Assembly: GCF_947169445.1 (NCBI RefSeq)
Contig: NZ_CAMVPU010000093.1
Span: 1-9,622 of the forward strand
Origin: an uncultured Butyrivibrio sp.
Lineage (GTDB): Bacteria > Bacillota > Clostridia > Lachnospirales > Lachnospiraceae
Direction: 5' to 3'
Length of the DNA stretch: 9,622 nt
In this document: piece by piece, positions 1 to 7,678 of the stretch
Position numbering within the stretch: position 1 is the stretch's first letter
Layout: each line of letters starts with the position of its first letter
The notes under the pieces: model-generated
Told to the model about the DNA's origin: nothing
The model's input: only the letters and a program-made list of their open reading frames with translations
Database searches by the model: none
Made by a program: the position numbers and the translations under genes

Positions 1-2820
1 GATCTTGGAACAAGATGTACAGTATTTATGAATTCAAGAGTTAAGCAGGCACAAAAAGAAGGTGCGGATGTAGCTGATATTTCATCCGGACTTGCTTATT
101 CTGTTATCAAAAATGCTCTGTTTAAGGTTATTAAGGTTTCAGATGCCAAGGATCTCGGAAACCATATAGTTGTTCAGGGGGGTACTTTCTACAACGACGC
201 TGTACTTCGTGCATTTGAGATTATTTCAGGTGCTGAAGCTATTAGGCCTGACATTGCCGGAATCATGGGCGCTTTCGGAGCCGCTCTCATAGCAAGAGAC
301 CGCTTTGCTGAAACAGATGATTATAAGACAACAATGCTTTCAATCGAGCAGATAAATAACCTTGAATATACCACAAGTATGACAATCTGTCAGGGATGTA
401 CCAACCACTGCCGCCTCACAGTTAATAAATTCACCGGCGGTCGTCAGCATATCTCCGGAAACAGATGCGAAAGAGGTATTGGTAAGGTTAAAAATTCAGC
501 CGGTGTTCCTAATCTTTTCGATTATAAATACAAGAGATTATTTGGCTACGAGCCACTTGCTGCTGACAAGGCAAAACGCGGAACAGTTGGAATTCCTCGT
601 GTTCTTAATTTTTATGAGAATTATCCATTCTGGTTTACATTCTTTACAGAACTGGGTTACAGAGTAATACTCTCTCCCCGTTCAACACATCAGATTTACG
701 AACTGGGAATAGAATCAATTCCAAGTGAATCTGAGTGTTACCCGGCCAAGATCAGCCACGGTCATATTGAATGGCTGATCAAGCAGAACGTAGACTTCAT
801 CTTCTATCCGGGTCTTTTCTACGAGCGAGAAGAGGTTGAAGGTGCAACAAACCATTATAATTGCCCTATTGTTACATCATATTCAGAGAACATCAAGAAT
901 AATGTTGAAGCAATTACTAATGGAAGTGTTAAGCTTCGTAACCCATTCATGGCTTTCACTTCATTAGAGACTGCTACAACTGCTCTTGTTAAAGAGTTTA
1001 AAGAAATCCCTGCTGATGAAATTATTTCTGCAGCTAAAAAAGGCTGGGATGAAATGGCAAATGCCAGAAAAGATGTCCAGGTTAAGGGTGAAGAGACTCT
1101 TAAGTGGATTGAAGAAAATGGCAAGCACGGTATTGTCCTTGCAGGAAGACCTTACCATATCGATCCTGAGATCAATCACGGTATTCCTGATATGATCTGT
1201 TCTTATGGTGTTGCAGTTCTTACCGAAGACAGCGTTTCTCATTTAGGACATCCTGAGAGACCACTTATCGTATCCGATCAGTGGATGTATCATTCAAGAC
1301 TCTATGCTGCTGCTAGCTTTGTTAGAACAAGAGAAGATTTAGATCTCATCCAGCTTAACTCCTTTGGTTGTGGTCTTGATGCCGTAACAACTGATCAGGT
1401 TAATGATATTCTTTCCGGATCAGATAAGATTTATACCTGTCTTAAGATTGACGAGGTAAATAACCTTGGAAGTGCAAGAATCCGTGTACGTTCACTTCTT
1501 GCAGCTATCAGAGTTCGTAAGCAAAAGAATAAGCAGCGTACCATCAGAGAATGTGCTAACCACAGAGTTCTTTTCACAGAAGACATGAGAAAGAATTACA
1601 CTCTTCTCTGTCCTCAGATGTCTCCGATACACTTTGACATCTTAGAGCCTGCTTTTGCAGCCTGTGGCTATAATTTTGTAGTAATGCAGAATGATAACAG
1701 ACATGCCATTGATATGGGTCTAAAATACGTTAATAATGATGCCTGTTATCCTTCTTTATGGGTTGTTGGTCAGATTATGGACGAACTTCACTCCGGCAAA
1801 TATGACCTCAACAAAACCGCTGTCATAATGTCTCAGACAGGCGGTGGTTGCAGAGCTACTAACTATGTAGGATTTATCAGAAGAGCACTTAAGAAAGCCG
1901 GAATGGAACAGATTCCTGTAGTTTCACTTAATCTATCCAAGTTAGAGGCTAACCCGGGCTTCCATATCAATTTTGAAATGCTTGAAAGAGCTGCTTACGG
2001 AACAGTATTTGGTGATATTTTCATGAGATGCGTATACAGAATGCGTCCATACGAAAAGGTTAAAGGCTCCGTAGAAGCCTGCCACCGGAAATGGCTTCCT
2101 GTTGTAAAAGAATTTGTAACTGCTAAGCATATGAGCTTTATCAAGTTCCAGAAGCTCTGCAGACAGATCATAGAAGATTTTGACAGAATTGAAATAACCG
2201 ATGAAGTTAAGCCTCGCGTCGGAGTGGTAGGTGAAATCCTTGTAAAATTTGCTCCGGCTGCCAATAATCACTTGGTAGACCTTTTGGAAGCTGAAGGTGC
2301 TGAAGCTGTAGTTCCTGATCTTATAGACTTTATGCTCTACTGCTTCTACAACCAGATTTACAAGGCCGAAGAACTTGGTACCTCCAAGAAGACTGCTGCT
2401 CTTATGAGAGCTTCAATCTGGGCTATAGAAAGACTCCGTGGTGGTGCTACAAGAGCCTTTGAAAAGAGTGTTCACTTCGAGCCACCAACAAGTATTTATA
2501 AACTTGTAGAATATGCTAAACCTATCGTTTCAATCGGAAATCAGACAGGTGAAGGCTGGTTCTTAACAGGAGAAATGGTTGAGCTTATAAAGGACGGTGC
2601 TACAAACATTGTTTGCACACAGCCATTTGGATGTCTTCCAAACCATGTAGTAGGAAAAGGCGTTATCAAGCAGATGCGTCACTTATATCCGGGCTGTAAC
2701 ATTGTTGCTATTGACTATGATCCGGGTGCATCAGAAGTTAACCAGTTGAACCGTATCAAGCTTATGCTTTCTACCGCACAACGCAAAGTAGATGAACAAA
2801 AAGGTGAACAGGTAAGCTGA
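1..2820 (+). CDS. Giant 2-hydroxyacyl-CoA dehydratase activase fusion protein, C-terminal part (5' end outside the window)
   Basis: The frame is open from base 1, so the ATG at 28 is internal and 939 residues are visible. Residues 4-9 (TRCTVF) match the second Fe-S cysteine segment of the HgdC/BadF activase ATPases, and GGTFYNDAV (about 60-68) plus DIAGIMGAFGAAL are the end of that ATPase fold. Next comes a cysteine cluster CQGCTNHC (130-137) with C156 and a DUF2229-type stretch (RVLNFYENYPFWFTFF, then SESECYPAK). A dehydratase-like half follows, with NNDACYPS (C582) and QPFGCLPNH near the C-terminus. Known for the family: HgdC-type activases use ATP to push an electron from one [4Fe-4S] cluster into a partner dehydratase or double-cubane protein. 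Here activase and partner-like parts are on one chain, probably about 1400 residues in full. The substrate cannot be read from the sequence. It lies alone on the + strand and ends at a hairpin terminator. The family is confident; the reaction is not. Confidence 0.88.
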   Translation, partial: DLGTRCTVFMNSRVKQAQKEGADVADISSGLAYSVIKNALFKVIKVSDAKDLGNHIVVQGGTFYNDAVLRAFEIISGAEAIRPDIAGIMGAFGAALIARDRFAETDDYKTTMLSIEQINNLEYTTSMTICQGCTNHCRLTVNKFTGGRQHISGNRCERGIGKVKNSAGVPNLFDYKYKRLFGYEPLAADKAKRGTVGIPRVLNFYENYPFWFTFFTELGYRVILSPRSTHQIYELGIESIPSESECYPAKISHGHIEWLIKQNVDFIFYPGLFYEREEVEGATNHYNCPIVTSYSENIKNNVEAITNGSVKLRNPFMAFTSLETATTALVKEFKEIPADEIISAAKKGWDEMANARKDVQVKGEETLKWIEENGKHGIVLAGRPYHIDPEINHGIPDMICSYGVAVLTEDSVSHLGHPERPLIVSDQWMYHSRLYAAASFVRTREDLDLIQLNSFGCGLDAVTTDQVNDILSGSDKIYTCLKIDEVNNLGSARIRVRSLLAAIRVRKQKNKQRTIRECANHRVLFTEDMRKNYTLLCPQMSPIHFDILEPAFAACGYNFVVMQNDNRHAIDMGLKYVNNDACYPSLWVVGQIMDELHSGKYDLNKTAVIMSQTGGGCRATNYVGFIRRALKKAGMEQIPVVSLNLSKLEANPGFHINFEMLERAAYGTVFGDIFMRCVYRMRPYEKVKGSVEACHRKWLPVVKEFVTAKHMSFIKFQKLCRQIIEDFDRIEITDEVKPRVGVVGEILVKFAPAANNHLVDLLEAEGAEAVVPDLIDFMLYCFYNQIYKAEELGTSKKTAALMRASIWAIERLRGGATRAFEKSVHFEPPTSIYKLVEYAKPIVSIGNQTGEGWFLTGEMVELIKDGATNIVCTQPFGCLPNHVVGKGVIKQMRHLYPGCNIVAIDYDPGASEVNQLNRIKLMLSTAQRKVDEQKGEQVS

Positions 2821-2845
2821 TTTAAGATATTTAAAGCATAAATAT

Positions 2846-2891
2846 AAGGCTGAAACAGTTAAGCGTAAAAGCTATCTGTTTCAGCCTTTTT
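2846..2891 (+). terminator. Intrinsic terminator shared by two convergent genes
   Basis: A perfect 13-bp stem (2846-2858 pairing with 2876-2888, AAGGCTGAAACAG against its complement) has a 17-nt loop and is followed by TTTTTATTTT. It begins 26 nt after the stop of the + strand activase gene. Read from the other strand, the stem is followed by the weaker TTATATTTA, so it may also stop the - strand gene ending at 2915. The hairpin and T tract are seen directly; the bidirectional role is inferred. Confidence 0.88.
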
Positions 2892-2914
2892 ATTTTATAA
2901 ATCAATAAATTTAT

Positions 2915-3493
2915 CTATTCTTTATCCGATGCCAGAGTCTTTATAAGTGAATCAACACTTGGCCCCTCAAAGGATTTACCATTTATATCGGCAAAGAAAT
3001 TGAATTTACCATCGCTTCCAATTCGGATTCCAAAGTTCTCAATCTCATCTTCCTCACTGGTATTCTCGGATATTTTATCGCTCATATCAGATATCTGTTT
3101 CATAGCATCATCAATCTGACCAAGAAGTTTATCTTTGGCTTCTTTATCCTTGGGATCATCGGATGCAAGCAGTTTCATTTCATCTTCCGACAAAATAATG
3201 CTGTATTCCAAATCTCCTCCGATTTGAGAAAAATCATCATCAGGACCTGCTACAAAAACATCAGCATTATCATACTTCTTTTGCAGAAGATCAACGGCCT
3301 TTCCATACATTTCAACTTCTGGAGAAAATTCAACTTTTGCACTTTCTCCGAATTTGTCCAGAATTGAAGATGTCTTTTTCACAGCAGCTTCTTTATTTGT
3401 AGCACCTTTTGTCTTATTTGACGAAGTAACATTTCTGGAATTATCGACACTACGATAAAGCTGACTAACATTTCCACTAATATTATTAGCCAT
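2915..3493 (-). CDS. Small acidic protein of unknown function (192 aa)
   Basis: I do not recognise a characterised function. The start is set at the ATG at 3493 because AAGGAGG lies 6 nt upstream; the frame stays open 14 codons further, to a TTG with no such site. There is no signal peptide or membrane segment, so it is probably cytoplasmic. Residues 1-45 are polar and rich in Ser, Asn and Lys and look disordered. Residues 46-110 look folded (SILDKFGE, then ADVFVAG, then EYSIILSEDEMKLLASDD). Residues 111-150 are charged and probably helical, and 151-192 contain GIRIGSDGKFNFFADINGKS, which looks like beta strands. The middle part recalls small Lachnospiraceae-restricted proteins such as DUF6033, a weak impression from memory only. 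It stands alone between two terminators with a leader of at most 197 nt. A TGTAAT at 3589-3594 could be a -10 element but lacks a good -35. Confidence 0.82.
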   Translation of the reverse strand: MANNISGNVSQLYRSVDNSRNVTSSNKTKGATNKEAAVKKTSSILDKFGESAKVEFSPEVEMYGKAVDLLQKKYDNADVFVAGPDDDFSQIGGDLEYSIILSEDEMKLLASDDPKDKEAKDKLLGQIDDAMKQISDMSDKISENTSEEDEIENFGIRIGSDGKFNFFADINGKSFEGPSVDSLIKTLASDKE

Positions 3494-3499
3494 ATTGTT

Positions 3500-3506
3500 C
3501 CTCCTT
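3500..3506 (-). promoter_or_regulatory. Shine-Dalgarno site fixing the start at 3493
   Basis: AAGGAGG on the - strand lies 6 nt before the ATG at 3493. It is the best ribosome site in the window and argues against the longer frame that would begin at the TTG at 3535. Confidence 0.85.
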
Positions 3507-3639
3507 GAAATATAAACAGAAATCCATTCCTGCAAATATCATTTAGGCATAAACTGCCAATTTCTCTATCTTCTAGCTAAAGCGTAGCATTACAGTATTC
3601 CAATAACAATTAAAGAATTATTAAATATGCCCCAAAATG

Positions 3640-3673
3640 AAAAAAAATTCCGGAAGATTTCACTCTTCCGGAA
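3640..3673 (-). terminator. Strong intrinsic terminator after the cytidylate-kinase-like gene
   Basis: A 10-bp perfect stem (3648-3657 with 3664-3673, TTCCGGAAGA and its complement) has a 6-nt loop. On the - strand it is followed by eight T. It begins 17 nt after the TAA at 3691-3693, so it closes the transcript of that gene and separates it from the small acidic gene downstream. Confidence 0.92.
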
Positions 3674-3690
3674 ATAAAAATACAATAGTT

Positions 3691-4323
3691 TTATTTTTTC
3701 TGATTTTCAAAATCCTCAATATATTGAGTAATAAATTTAACTGTACCGTCTATACCCAATATGCTGGAATTTATGGTCAGATCATAACTGTCTGCTCTTC
3801 CCCACTTCTTAGATGAATAATAATTATAATAGCTCTGACGCTGTTTGTCCTTTTTATTCATCATGTCACGCGCCTGATCATCAGTCTTAACATCTTCAAA
3901 ACGCTCTTTAATTCTCTTGATCTTGGTATCCTCATCAGCATGAATAAAGATATTAAGAACATTATCATATTCGCTAAGTGCATAATCAGCGCATCTTCCT
4001 ACGATAACGCAAGGTCCATCCTCAGCAATCTTTTTGATAGTATCGAACTGTGCAAGGAAAACCTTGTGACTGATAGGCATATCTACAAAGCTTGATGCAT
4101 TGTAGCCAAATGAATAGGTATCCATAACCAGATTATACAAGAAAGAATTTGTAGGTCTCTCATCATGATTCTGGATCATTTCTTCGCAGAATCCACTCTC
4201 TTTGGCAGCTCTGCTAAGAAGCTCTTTGTCATAGCATTTAATTCCATACTTAGCTGCTACCTTCTCCCCAATTTCTCTTCCGCCTGAACCAAATTGACGT
4301 CCAATAGTTATAATAGTATTCAT
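3691..4323 (-). CDS. Cytidylate-kinase-like P-loop protein (210 aa)
   Basis: The N-terminus IITIGRQFGSGGREIG (residues 4-19) is the modified Walker A loop of the cytidylate-kinase-like family (PF13189). DKELLSRAAKESGF follows, then a core strand GPCVIVGRCADYAL, a lid-like region rich in Lys and Arg, and the family ending DLTINSSILGIDGTV. Length is normal for the family. These proteins resemble Cmk but are separate from the canonical enzyme, and their substrate is generally unproven, so I give no gene symbol. The ATG at 4323 follows GGGGTGAGG by 4 nt. Upstream, 96 nt separate it from the pseudouridine synthase gene and no terminator is visible there, so read-through from the aroB operon is possible. 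A weak promoter candidate (TTGAAA at 4423-4428, 18 nt, TATAGA at 4399-4404) overlaps the end of that gene. A strong terminator lies downstream. Confidence 0.9.
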   Translation of the reverse strand: MNTIITIGRQFGSGGREIGEKVAAKYGIKCYDKELLSRAAKESGFCEEMIQNHDERPTNSFLYNLVMDTYSFGYNASSFVDMPISHKVFLAQFDTIKKIAEDGPCVIVGRCADYALSEYDNVLNIFIHADEDTKIKRIKERFEDVKTDDQARDMMNKKDKQRQSYYNYYSSKKWGRADSYDLTINSSILGIDGTVKFITQYIEDFENQKK

Positions 4324-4419
4324 AAAGCCTCACCCCTTTTAGCAATATTATTCATAGCCATAAATAGTACAGATAATTATTGGATTTATTAGTAAATGTC
4401 TATACACTATTATTTTACA

Positions 4420-5349
4420 TTATTTCAAAACATTGAGCAAACGTAAAAAGTAATCCGGTAGCGGTGCATCAGTTTCTATATATTCCTTTGTAACAGGATG
4501 AATAAAGCCTAAGGTCTTAGCGTGAAGACATTGGCCATTTGTCTTGAACTTGGACTTTCTGCCATTTGCATATACCTCATCTCCCAAAAGAGGATGTCCG
4601 ATATGAGACATATGAACGCGGATCTGGTGAGTTCTTCCGGTCTGTAGCTTGCACTCAATATAAGTAAAACCATCTTCAGGAAATCTTTTTAAGATCTTAT
4701 AATGAGTTGCAGCATATTTGCCACCCGGAACAACTGCCATCTTTTTTCTATCCTGAGGGCTTCTTCCAATATTAGCTACAACATCCCCCTCATCTTCTTT
4801 AATAATTCCGTAGCATATTGCGTGATATACACGATTTATGGAATGATCTTTTAGCTGCTGTGCAATCTCCCTATGGGAATTATCATTTTTGCAAATGATA
4901 ACAGACCCTGTGGTGTCCTTATCAATTCTATGAACAATTCCGGGACGCATTATTCCATTTATGCCGGAAAGATTATCCTTACAGTGATACATTATGGCAT
5001 TGACCAAAGTATCCTTATAATGACCTGCAGCAGGATGAACAACCATGTCTTTAGGCTTGTTAACTACAACTACGTCATTGTCTTCATAAATAATATCCAG
5101 CGGGATATCCTGAGGCAGAATTTCAGGCACCTCAAGAGGAGGAATTTCCATGATAATATGGTCATTTTCCGAAACTGTAAAGCTTGCTTTTACATTCTTA
5201 TCGTTGCAGAAAACCTTCTTGTCATCTATAAGTTTCTTAATATAGGTACGCGAAAAAGAATCGATAAGCTCACTTATAAGCTTATCAATTCTTATTCCCT
5301 CATATTCGTCTGTTACAATATATTCGAACTTATCTACGGAAGATTCCAT
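4420..5349 (-). CDS. rluD: RluA/RluD-family 23S rRNA pseudouridine synthase
   Basis: This 309-aa protein converts specific uridines in RNA to pseudouridine, most likely in 23S rRNA. An S4 RNA-binding domain occupies about residues 18-66 (GIRIDKLISELI, then the KLIDDKKVFCND turn). The catalytic domain follows, with NKPKDMVVHPAAGH (97-110), the active-site motif HRIDKDTTG (140-148; Asp143 is the expected catalytic residue), and GRTHQIRVH (238-246). The usual motif is HRLDKDTSG; Ile for Leu and Thr for Ser are conservative. The ATG overlaps the lspA stop (TAATG), so translation is probably coupled; the Shine-Dalgarno site (AGGGA) is weak, which fits coupling. lspA next to an rluD-like gene is a common Firmicute arrangement (lspA-ylyB in Bacillus subtilis). 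The family is certain. The target site is not, and rluD is used as a family label. Confidence 0.93.
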   Translation of the reverse strand: MESSVDKFEYIVTDEYEGIRIDKLISELIDSFSRTYIKKLIDDKKVFCNDKNVKASFTVSENDHIIMEIPPLEVPEILPQDIPLDIIYEDNDVVVVNKPKDMVVHPAAGHYKDTLVNAIMYHCKDNLSGINGIMRPGIVHRIDKDTTGSVIICKNDNSHREIAQQLKDHSINRVYHAICYGIIKEDEGDVVANIGRSPQDRKKMAVVPGGKYAATHYKILKRFPEDGFTYIECKLQTGRTHQIRVHMSHIGHPLLGDEVYANGRKSKFKTNGQCLHAKTLGFIHPVTKEYIETDAPLPDYFLRLLNVLK

Positions 5350-5888
5350 TATTTAAATTCCCTATATTTCTTCTGTTGTCTGAAGCTCAAGAAATCAAAA
5401 TCATTTTCTTTGTAATAGAACAAAAACAGTATAACAAAAACAATGGTAGCTACAGTGACATAAATATCTGCTACATTAAAAATTGGGAAATTGATCAAAA
5501 CAAAATATATGAAATCAACTACATAATCATTTTTTATTCTATCAATCATATTTCCTGCTGCTCCACTGGCGATAAAAACAAGAAGAATATGCATTACGTT
5601 ATACTTCTTATCATCAGGAAGTCTGAACAAAACATAAGCAATGATGATCAGAATAAGAGAAGCTACAAGAACAAAAAATACCTTCTGATTCTGCAAAAGT
5701 CCAAAAGCTGCACCGGAATTTTTAAGGAAATTAAGCTCTAAAACTCCATTTATTATATTGAATGCCGGTTTATCCTGTAAATAATCAACTGCAAGCTTTT
5801 TGGTAAACTGGTCTAAAAATATAAGTAAAGCAATCAAAACAAAGTCTACAATAAGAAAAATCTTCTTTTTCTTTGACATTTTTTCCAT
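5349..5888 (-). CDS. lspA: Lipoprotein signal peptidase (signal peptidase II)
   Basis: This 179-aa membrane aspartic protease cleaves signal peptides from diacylglyceryl-modified prolipoproteins in the cytoplasmic membrane. Four hydrophobic segments are visible (about 9-25, 70-89, 98-112 and 141-158). Conserved motifs are all present: DQFTKK (26-31), NSGAAFG (57-63), GNMIDR (112-117), VVDF (catalytic Asp125) and FNVAD (catalytic Asp141). The C-terminus ends in a charged tail of about 20 residues. The start at 5888 follows GAGGTG by 8 nt; the alternative ATG three codons later is too far from that site. It lies 19 nt after aroB and overlaps the next gene by one base, so it is the middle gene of an operon. 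Length and motifs are typical. Confidence 0.96.
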   Translation of the reverse strand: MEKMSKKKKIFLIVDFVLIALLIFLDQFTKKLAVDYLQDKPAFNIINGVLELNFLKNSGAAFGLLQNQKVFFVLVASLILIIIAYVLFRLPDDKKYNVMHILLVFIASGAAGNMIDRIKNDYVVDFIYFVLINFPIFNVADIYVTVATIVFVILFLFYYKENDFDFLSFRQQKKYREFK

Positions 5889-5907
5889 TAGTACAACACC
5901 TCAAAAA

Positions 5908-7011
5908 TCATTCATTATCTTCGATATATATTATCTCATTCAAAGCATTCTTCATATCATCATCGGTAACGTCATAAGTAACAAAAGCTTTTCCGATACC
6001 TTTTAAAAGAATGAATTTAACCTTGTTTAAATCTGATTTCTTATCAGATTTAGCGAGCTTTATAACCTCATCAGCATCTAAATCTTCAATGGAAATAGGG
6101 AGATTAAAAGGTACAAACATATCTCTTATCTCATAATATTCCTCCATGGAGATAAATTCCTTCTTCCATGAAATGAAAGCAGCTGCAACAGCACCAAGAG
6201 CAACGCACTCGCCATGGAATAATTCGAAATTCTTAGCCTTCTCTATTGCATGTCCAAGTGTATGTCCAAAGTTCAAAAGAACCCGGTCTCCCTTTTCTGT
6301 AGGATCCTTTTCAACTACTGCTTTTTTGATTTCACAGCTTCTTGTGATCATCTCTAAGAGAACTTCAGGATCTTTTTCATCAATTTCATACATATTCTCT
6401 ATAAGCCAGCTATAGAAATTAGCATCCTTAATAAGAGCATGTTTCATAACTTCAGCAAATCCTGAAGCATACTGTCTTCCACTCAGAGAATTTAATACAG
6501 AAATATTCATGTAAACAAGCTTTGGCATATAGAATGCGCCGACCATATTCTTATAGCCCTTAAAATCTACGCCTGTTTTACCACCGATACTACTATCAGT
6601 CTGAGCCAAAAGAGTTGTCGGCACCTGGATAAAGGCTATTCCACGAAGGAAAGTCGCTGCTGTAAAACCTGCCATATCACCAACTACGCCGCCTCCAAGT
6701 GCAATTATAAGATCATGTCTGTCGAATCTGTTTTCAATTAAAACTTCATATATCTTATCAATCTCTGAAAGATTCTTGTTTTCTTCACCGGCAGGAATAG
6801 AATAAACAATGATTGTATCTGAAACATTCTGAATTGCTTCTTTTACAGAATCAGCATACAACTCTTTAACATTACTATCAGTAATGATCATAATCCTTCT
6901 GTTTTCAAAGCCAAGACCTATAATTTTATCAGAAAGCTCGTTAAAATCTGTAGTAAGACAAATATCATAGCATGGCTTTTTATCATAATTAACTGTAATA
7001 GTATTACTCAT
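5908..7011 (-). CDS. aroB: 3-dehydroquinate synthase
   Basis: This enzyme converts DAHP to 3-dehydroquinate, the second step of the shikimate pathway, using NAD and a divalent metal (usually zinc) in the cytoplasm. The chosen product is 367 aa. Motifs are GGGVVGDMAGF (106-116, NAD-binding glycine-rich loop), PTTLLAQTDSSIGGKTGVD (131-149, substrate loop) and GFAEVMKH (184-191). The metal ligands expected by homology are Glu187, His250 (NFGHTLGHAIE) and His266 (FHGE). The ATG at 7011 is preferred because GGAGA lies 7 nt upstream. A start at 7044 would add 11 residues (MIFTNKNGEYK), which themselves encode that ribosome site. It is the first gene of the aroB-lspA-pseudouridine synthase operon, following a terminator behind sepF; I could not find a convincing promoter of its own. 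Confidence 0.96.
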   Translation of the reverse strand: MSNTITVNYDKKPCYDICLTTDFNELSDKIIGLGFENRRIMIITDSNVKELYADSVKEAIQNVSDTIIVYSIPAGEENKNLSEIDKIYEVLIENRFDRHDLIIALGGGVVGDMAGFTAATFLRGIAFIQVPTTLLAQTDSSIGGKTGVDFKGYKNMVGAFYMPKLVYMNISVLNSLSGRQYASGFAEVMKHALIKDANFYSWLIENMYEIDEKDPEVLLEMITRSCEIKKAVVEKDPTEKGDRVLLNFGHTLGHAIEKAKNFELFHGECVALGAVAAAFISWKKEFISMEEYYEIRDMFVPFNLPISIEDLDADEVIKLAKSDKKSDLNKVKFILLKGIGKAFVTYDVTDDDMKNALNEIIYIEDNE

Positions 7012-7018
7012 CTTATAT

Positions 7019-7023
7019 TCTCC
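7019..7023 (-). promoter_or_regulatory. Shine-Dalgarno site choosing the aroB start at 7011
   Basis: GGAGA on the - strand is 7 nt before the ATG at 7011. It lies inside the longer reading frame that could start at 7044, so it argues for the shorter AroB. Confidence 0.7.
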
Positions 7024-7042
7024 ATTTTTATTAGTAAATATC

Positions 7043-7083
7043 AAAAATAAGGCTGTTGACTATCAAGCTACATGTCAACAGCC
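7043..7083 (-). terminator. Intrinsic terminator between sepF and aroB
   Basis: A 10-bp perfect stem (GGCTGTTGAC at 7051-7060 with 7074-7083) has a 13-nt loop. On the - strand it is followed by TTATTTTTGA. It starts 18 nt after the sepF stop. The T tract is interrupted by one A, so termination may be partial and some transcripts may continue into aroB, whose start lies 39 nt beyond the stem. Confidence 0.8.
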
Positions 7084-7101
7084 CTTAATACAATATTATT
7101 G

Positions 7102-7632
7102 TTAGTCGATCTGCTGAGGACCTTCAGCAATACCACCGCCAAAGGCACCGTTAAGCATAGACTGGAAATCACCGGATATATCTACAGAAGCAGGAGTAAT
7201 TATGAAAATGTATCTGGATATCTTCTGCAAATTACCTGAAATAGCAAAAGTTGAACCGGAAGTAAAATCAATAATTCTCTGAGCTATATCAACATCAAGT
7301 CCCTCTAAGTTAAGAACTACGGTGCGATTAGCCAAAAGAGTTTCTGTAATCTCTCTTGCATCCTCAACTGATGTAGGCTTAATAACACAAACTTCCATTC
7401 CGGCTGCACTAAGCGCTTTCTTGTTTCTGGAAGGAGTAGTCTTGGAAGTGATCTTCTTGATCTTATCTTCTGAAGGCTCTGCTACATTATCATCTTTTCC
7501 AATTGGTGTGGAATTATTAATAGACTCGATCTTGGATGTGGCGCTATAACTATCATCATAATCGTCGTAATAGCCACTATCATCATCCCCATTAAGCTGA
7601 ATTGCTTTTAAAAACTTATCCATTACGCTCAT
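7102..7632 (-). CDS. sepF: Cell division protein SepF
   Basis: SepF bundles FtsZ filaments into the Z ring and ties them to the membrane. The 176-aa product has a short N-terminal amphipathic segment (MSVMDKFLKAIQL, the expected membrane anchor), then an acidic tyrosine-rich linker (about 14-78, with DDDSGYYDDYDDSYS). The conserved SepF domain spans about 80-158: VCVIKPTSVEDAREI, VVLNLEGLDVDIAQRIIDF, GSTFAISGNLQKIS. A short tail rich in Gly and Gln follows. It is slightly longer than the roughly 150 aa of Bacillus SepF because of the linker. The start at 7632 is supported by GAGGAG 11 nt upstream; the second ATG at 7623 is 20 nt away. A near-consensus promoter precedes it and a terminator follows, so it is probably mainly monocistronic. 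Confidence 0.95.
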   Translation of the reverse strand: MSVMDKFLKAIQLNGDDDSGYYDDYDDSYSATSKIESINNSTPIGKDDNVAEPSEDKIKKITSKTTPSRNKKALSAAGMEVCVIKPTSVEDAREITETLLANRTVVLNLEGLDVDIAQRIIDFTSGSTFAISGNLQKISRYIFIITPASVDISGDFQSMLNGAFGGGIAEGPQQID

Positions 7633-7678
7633 AATTATATAAACTCCTCAAACATTTATCCCAACAAAACCATGTATT

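Noticed and set aside
2821..2914. A small gene or RNA between the convergent genes
   Set aside because: The 94-nt gap is explained by the shared terminator hairpin and AT-rich flanks.
3494..3535. A 14-codon N-terminal extension of the small acidic protein starting at a TTG
   Set aside because: The strong AAGGAGG site at 3500-3506 lies inside it and points to the ATG at 3493; the extension has no ribosome site of its own.
3494..3639. Possible riboswitch or structured leader (short repeats GCTA...TAGC and GGCA...TGCC)
   Set aside because: The stems are only 4 bp and I see no conserved core of any riboswitch class I know.
4873..5415. A 180-codon open frame on the + strand
   Set aside because: It lies fully opposite the well-supported rluD-type and lspA genes, has no recognisable motifs, and its composition is that of an antisense shadow.
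7038..7066. Promoter for aroB (TTGATA, 17 nt, TGATAT)
   Set aside because: The -35 is five of six, but the -10 matches only three of six bases and the -35 lies in the loop of the sepF terminator.
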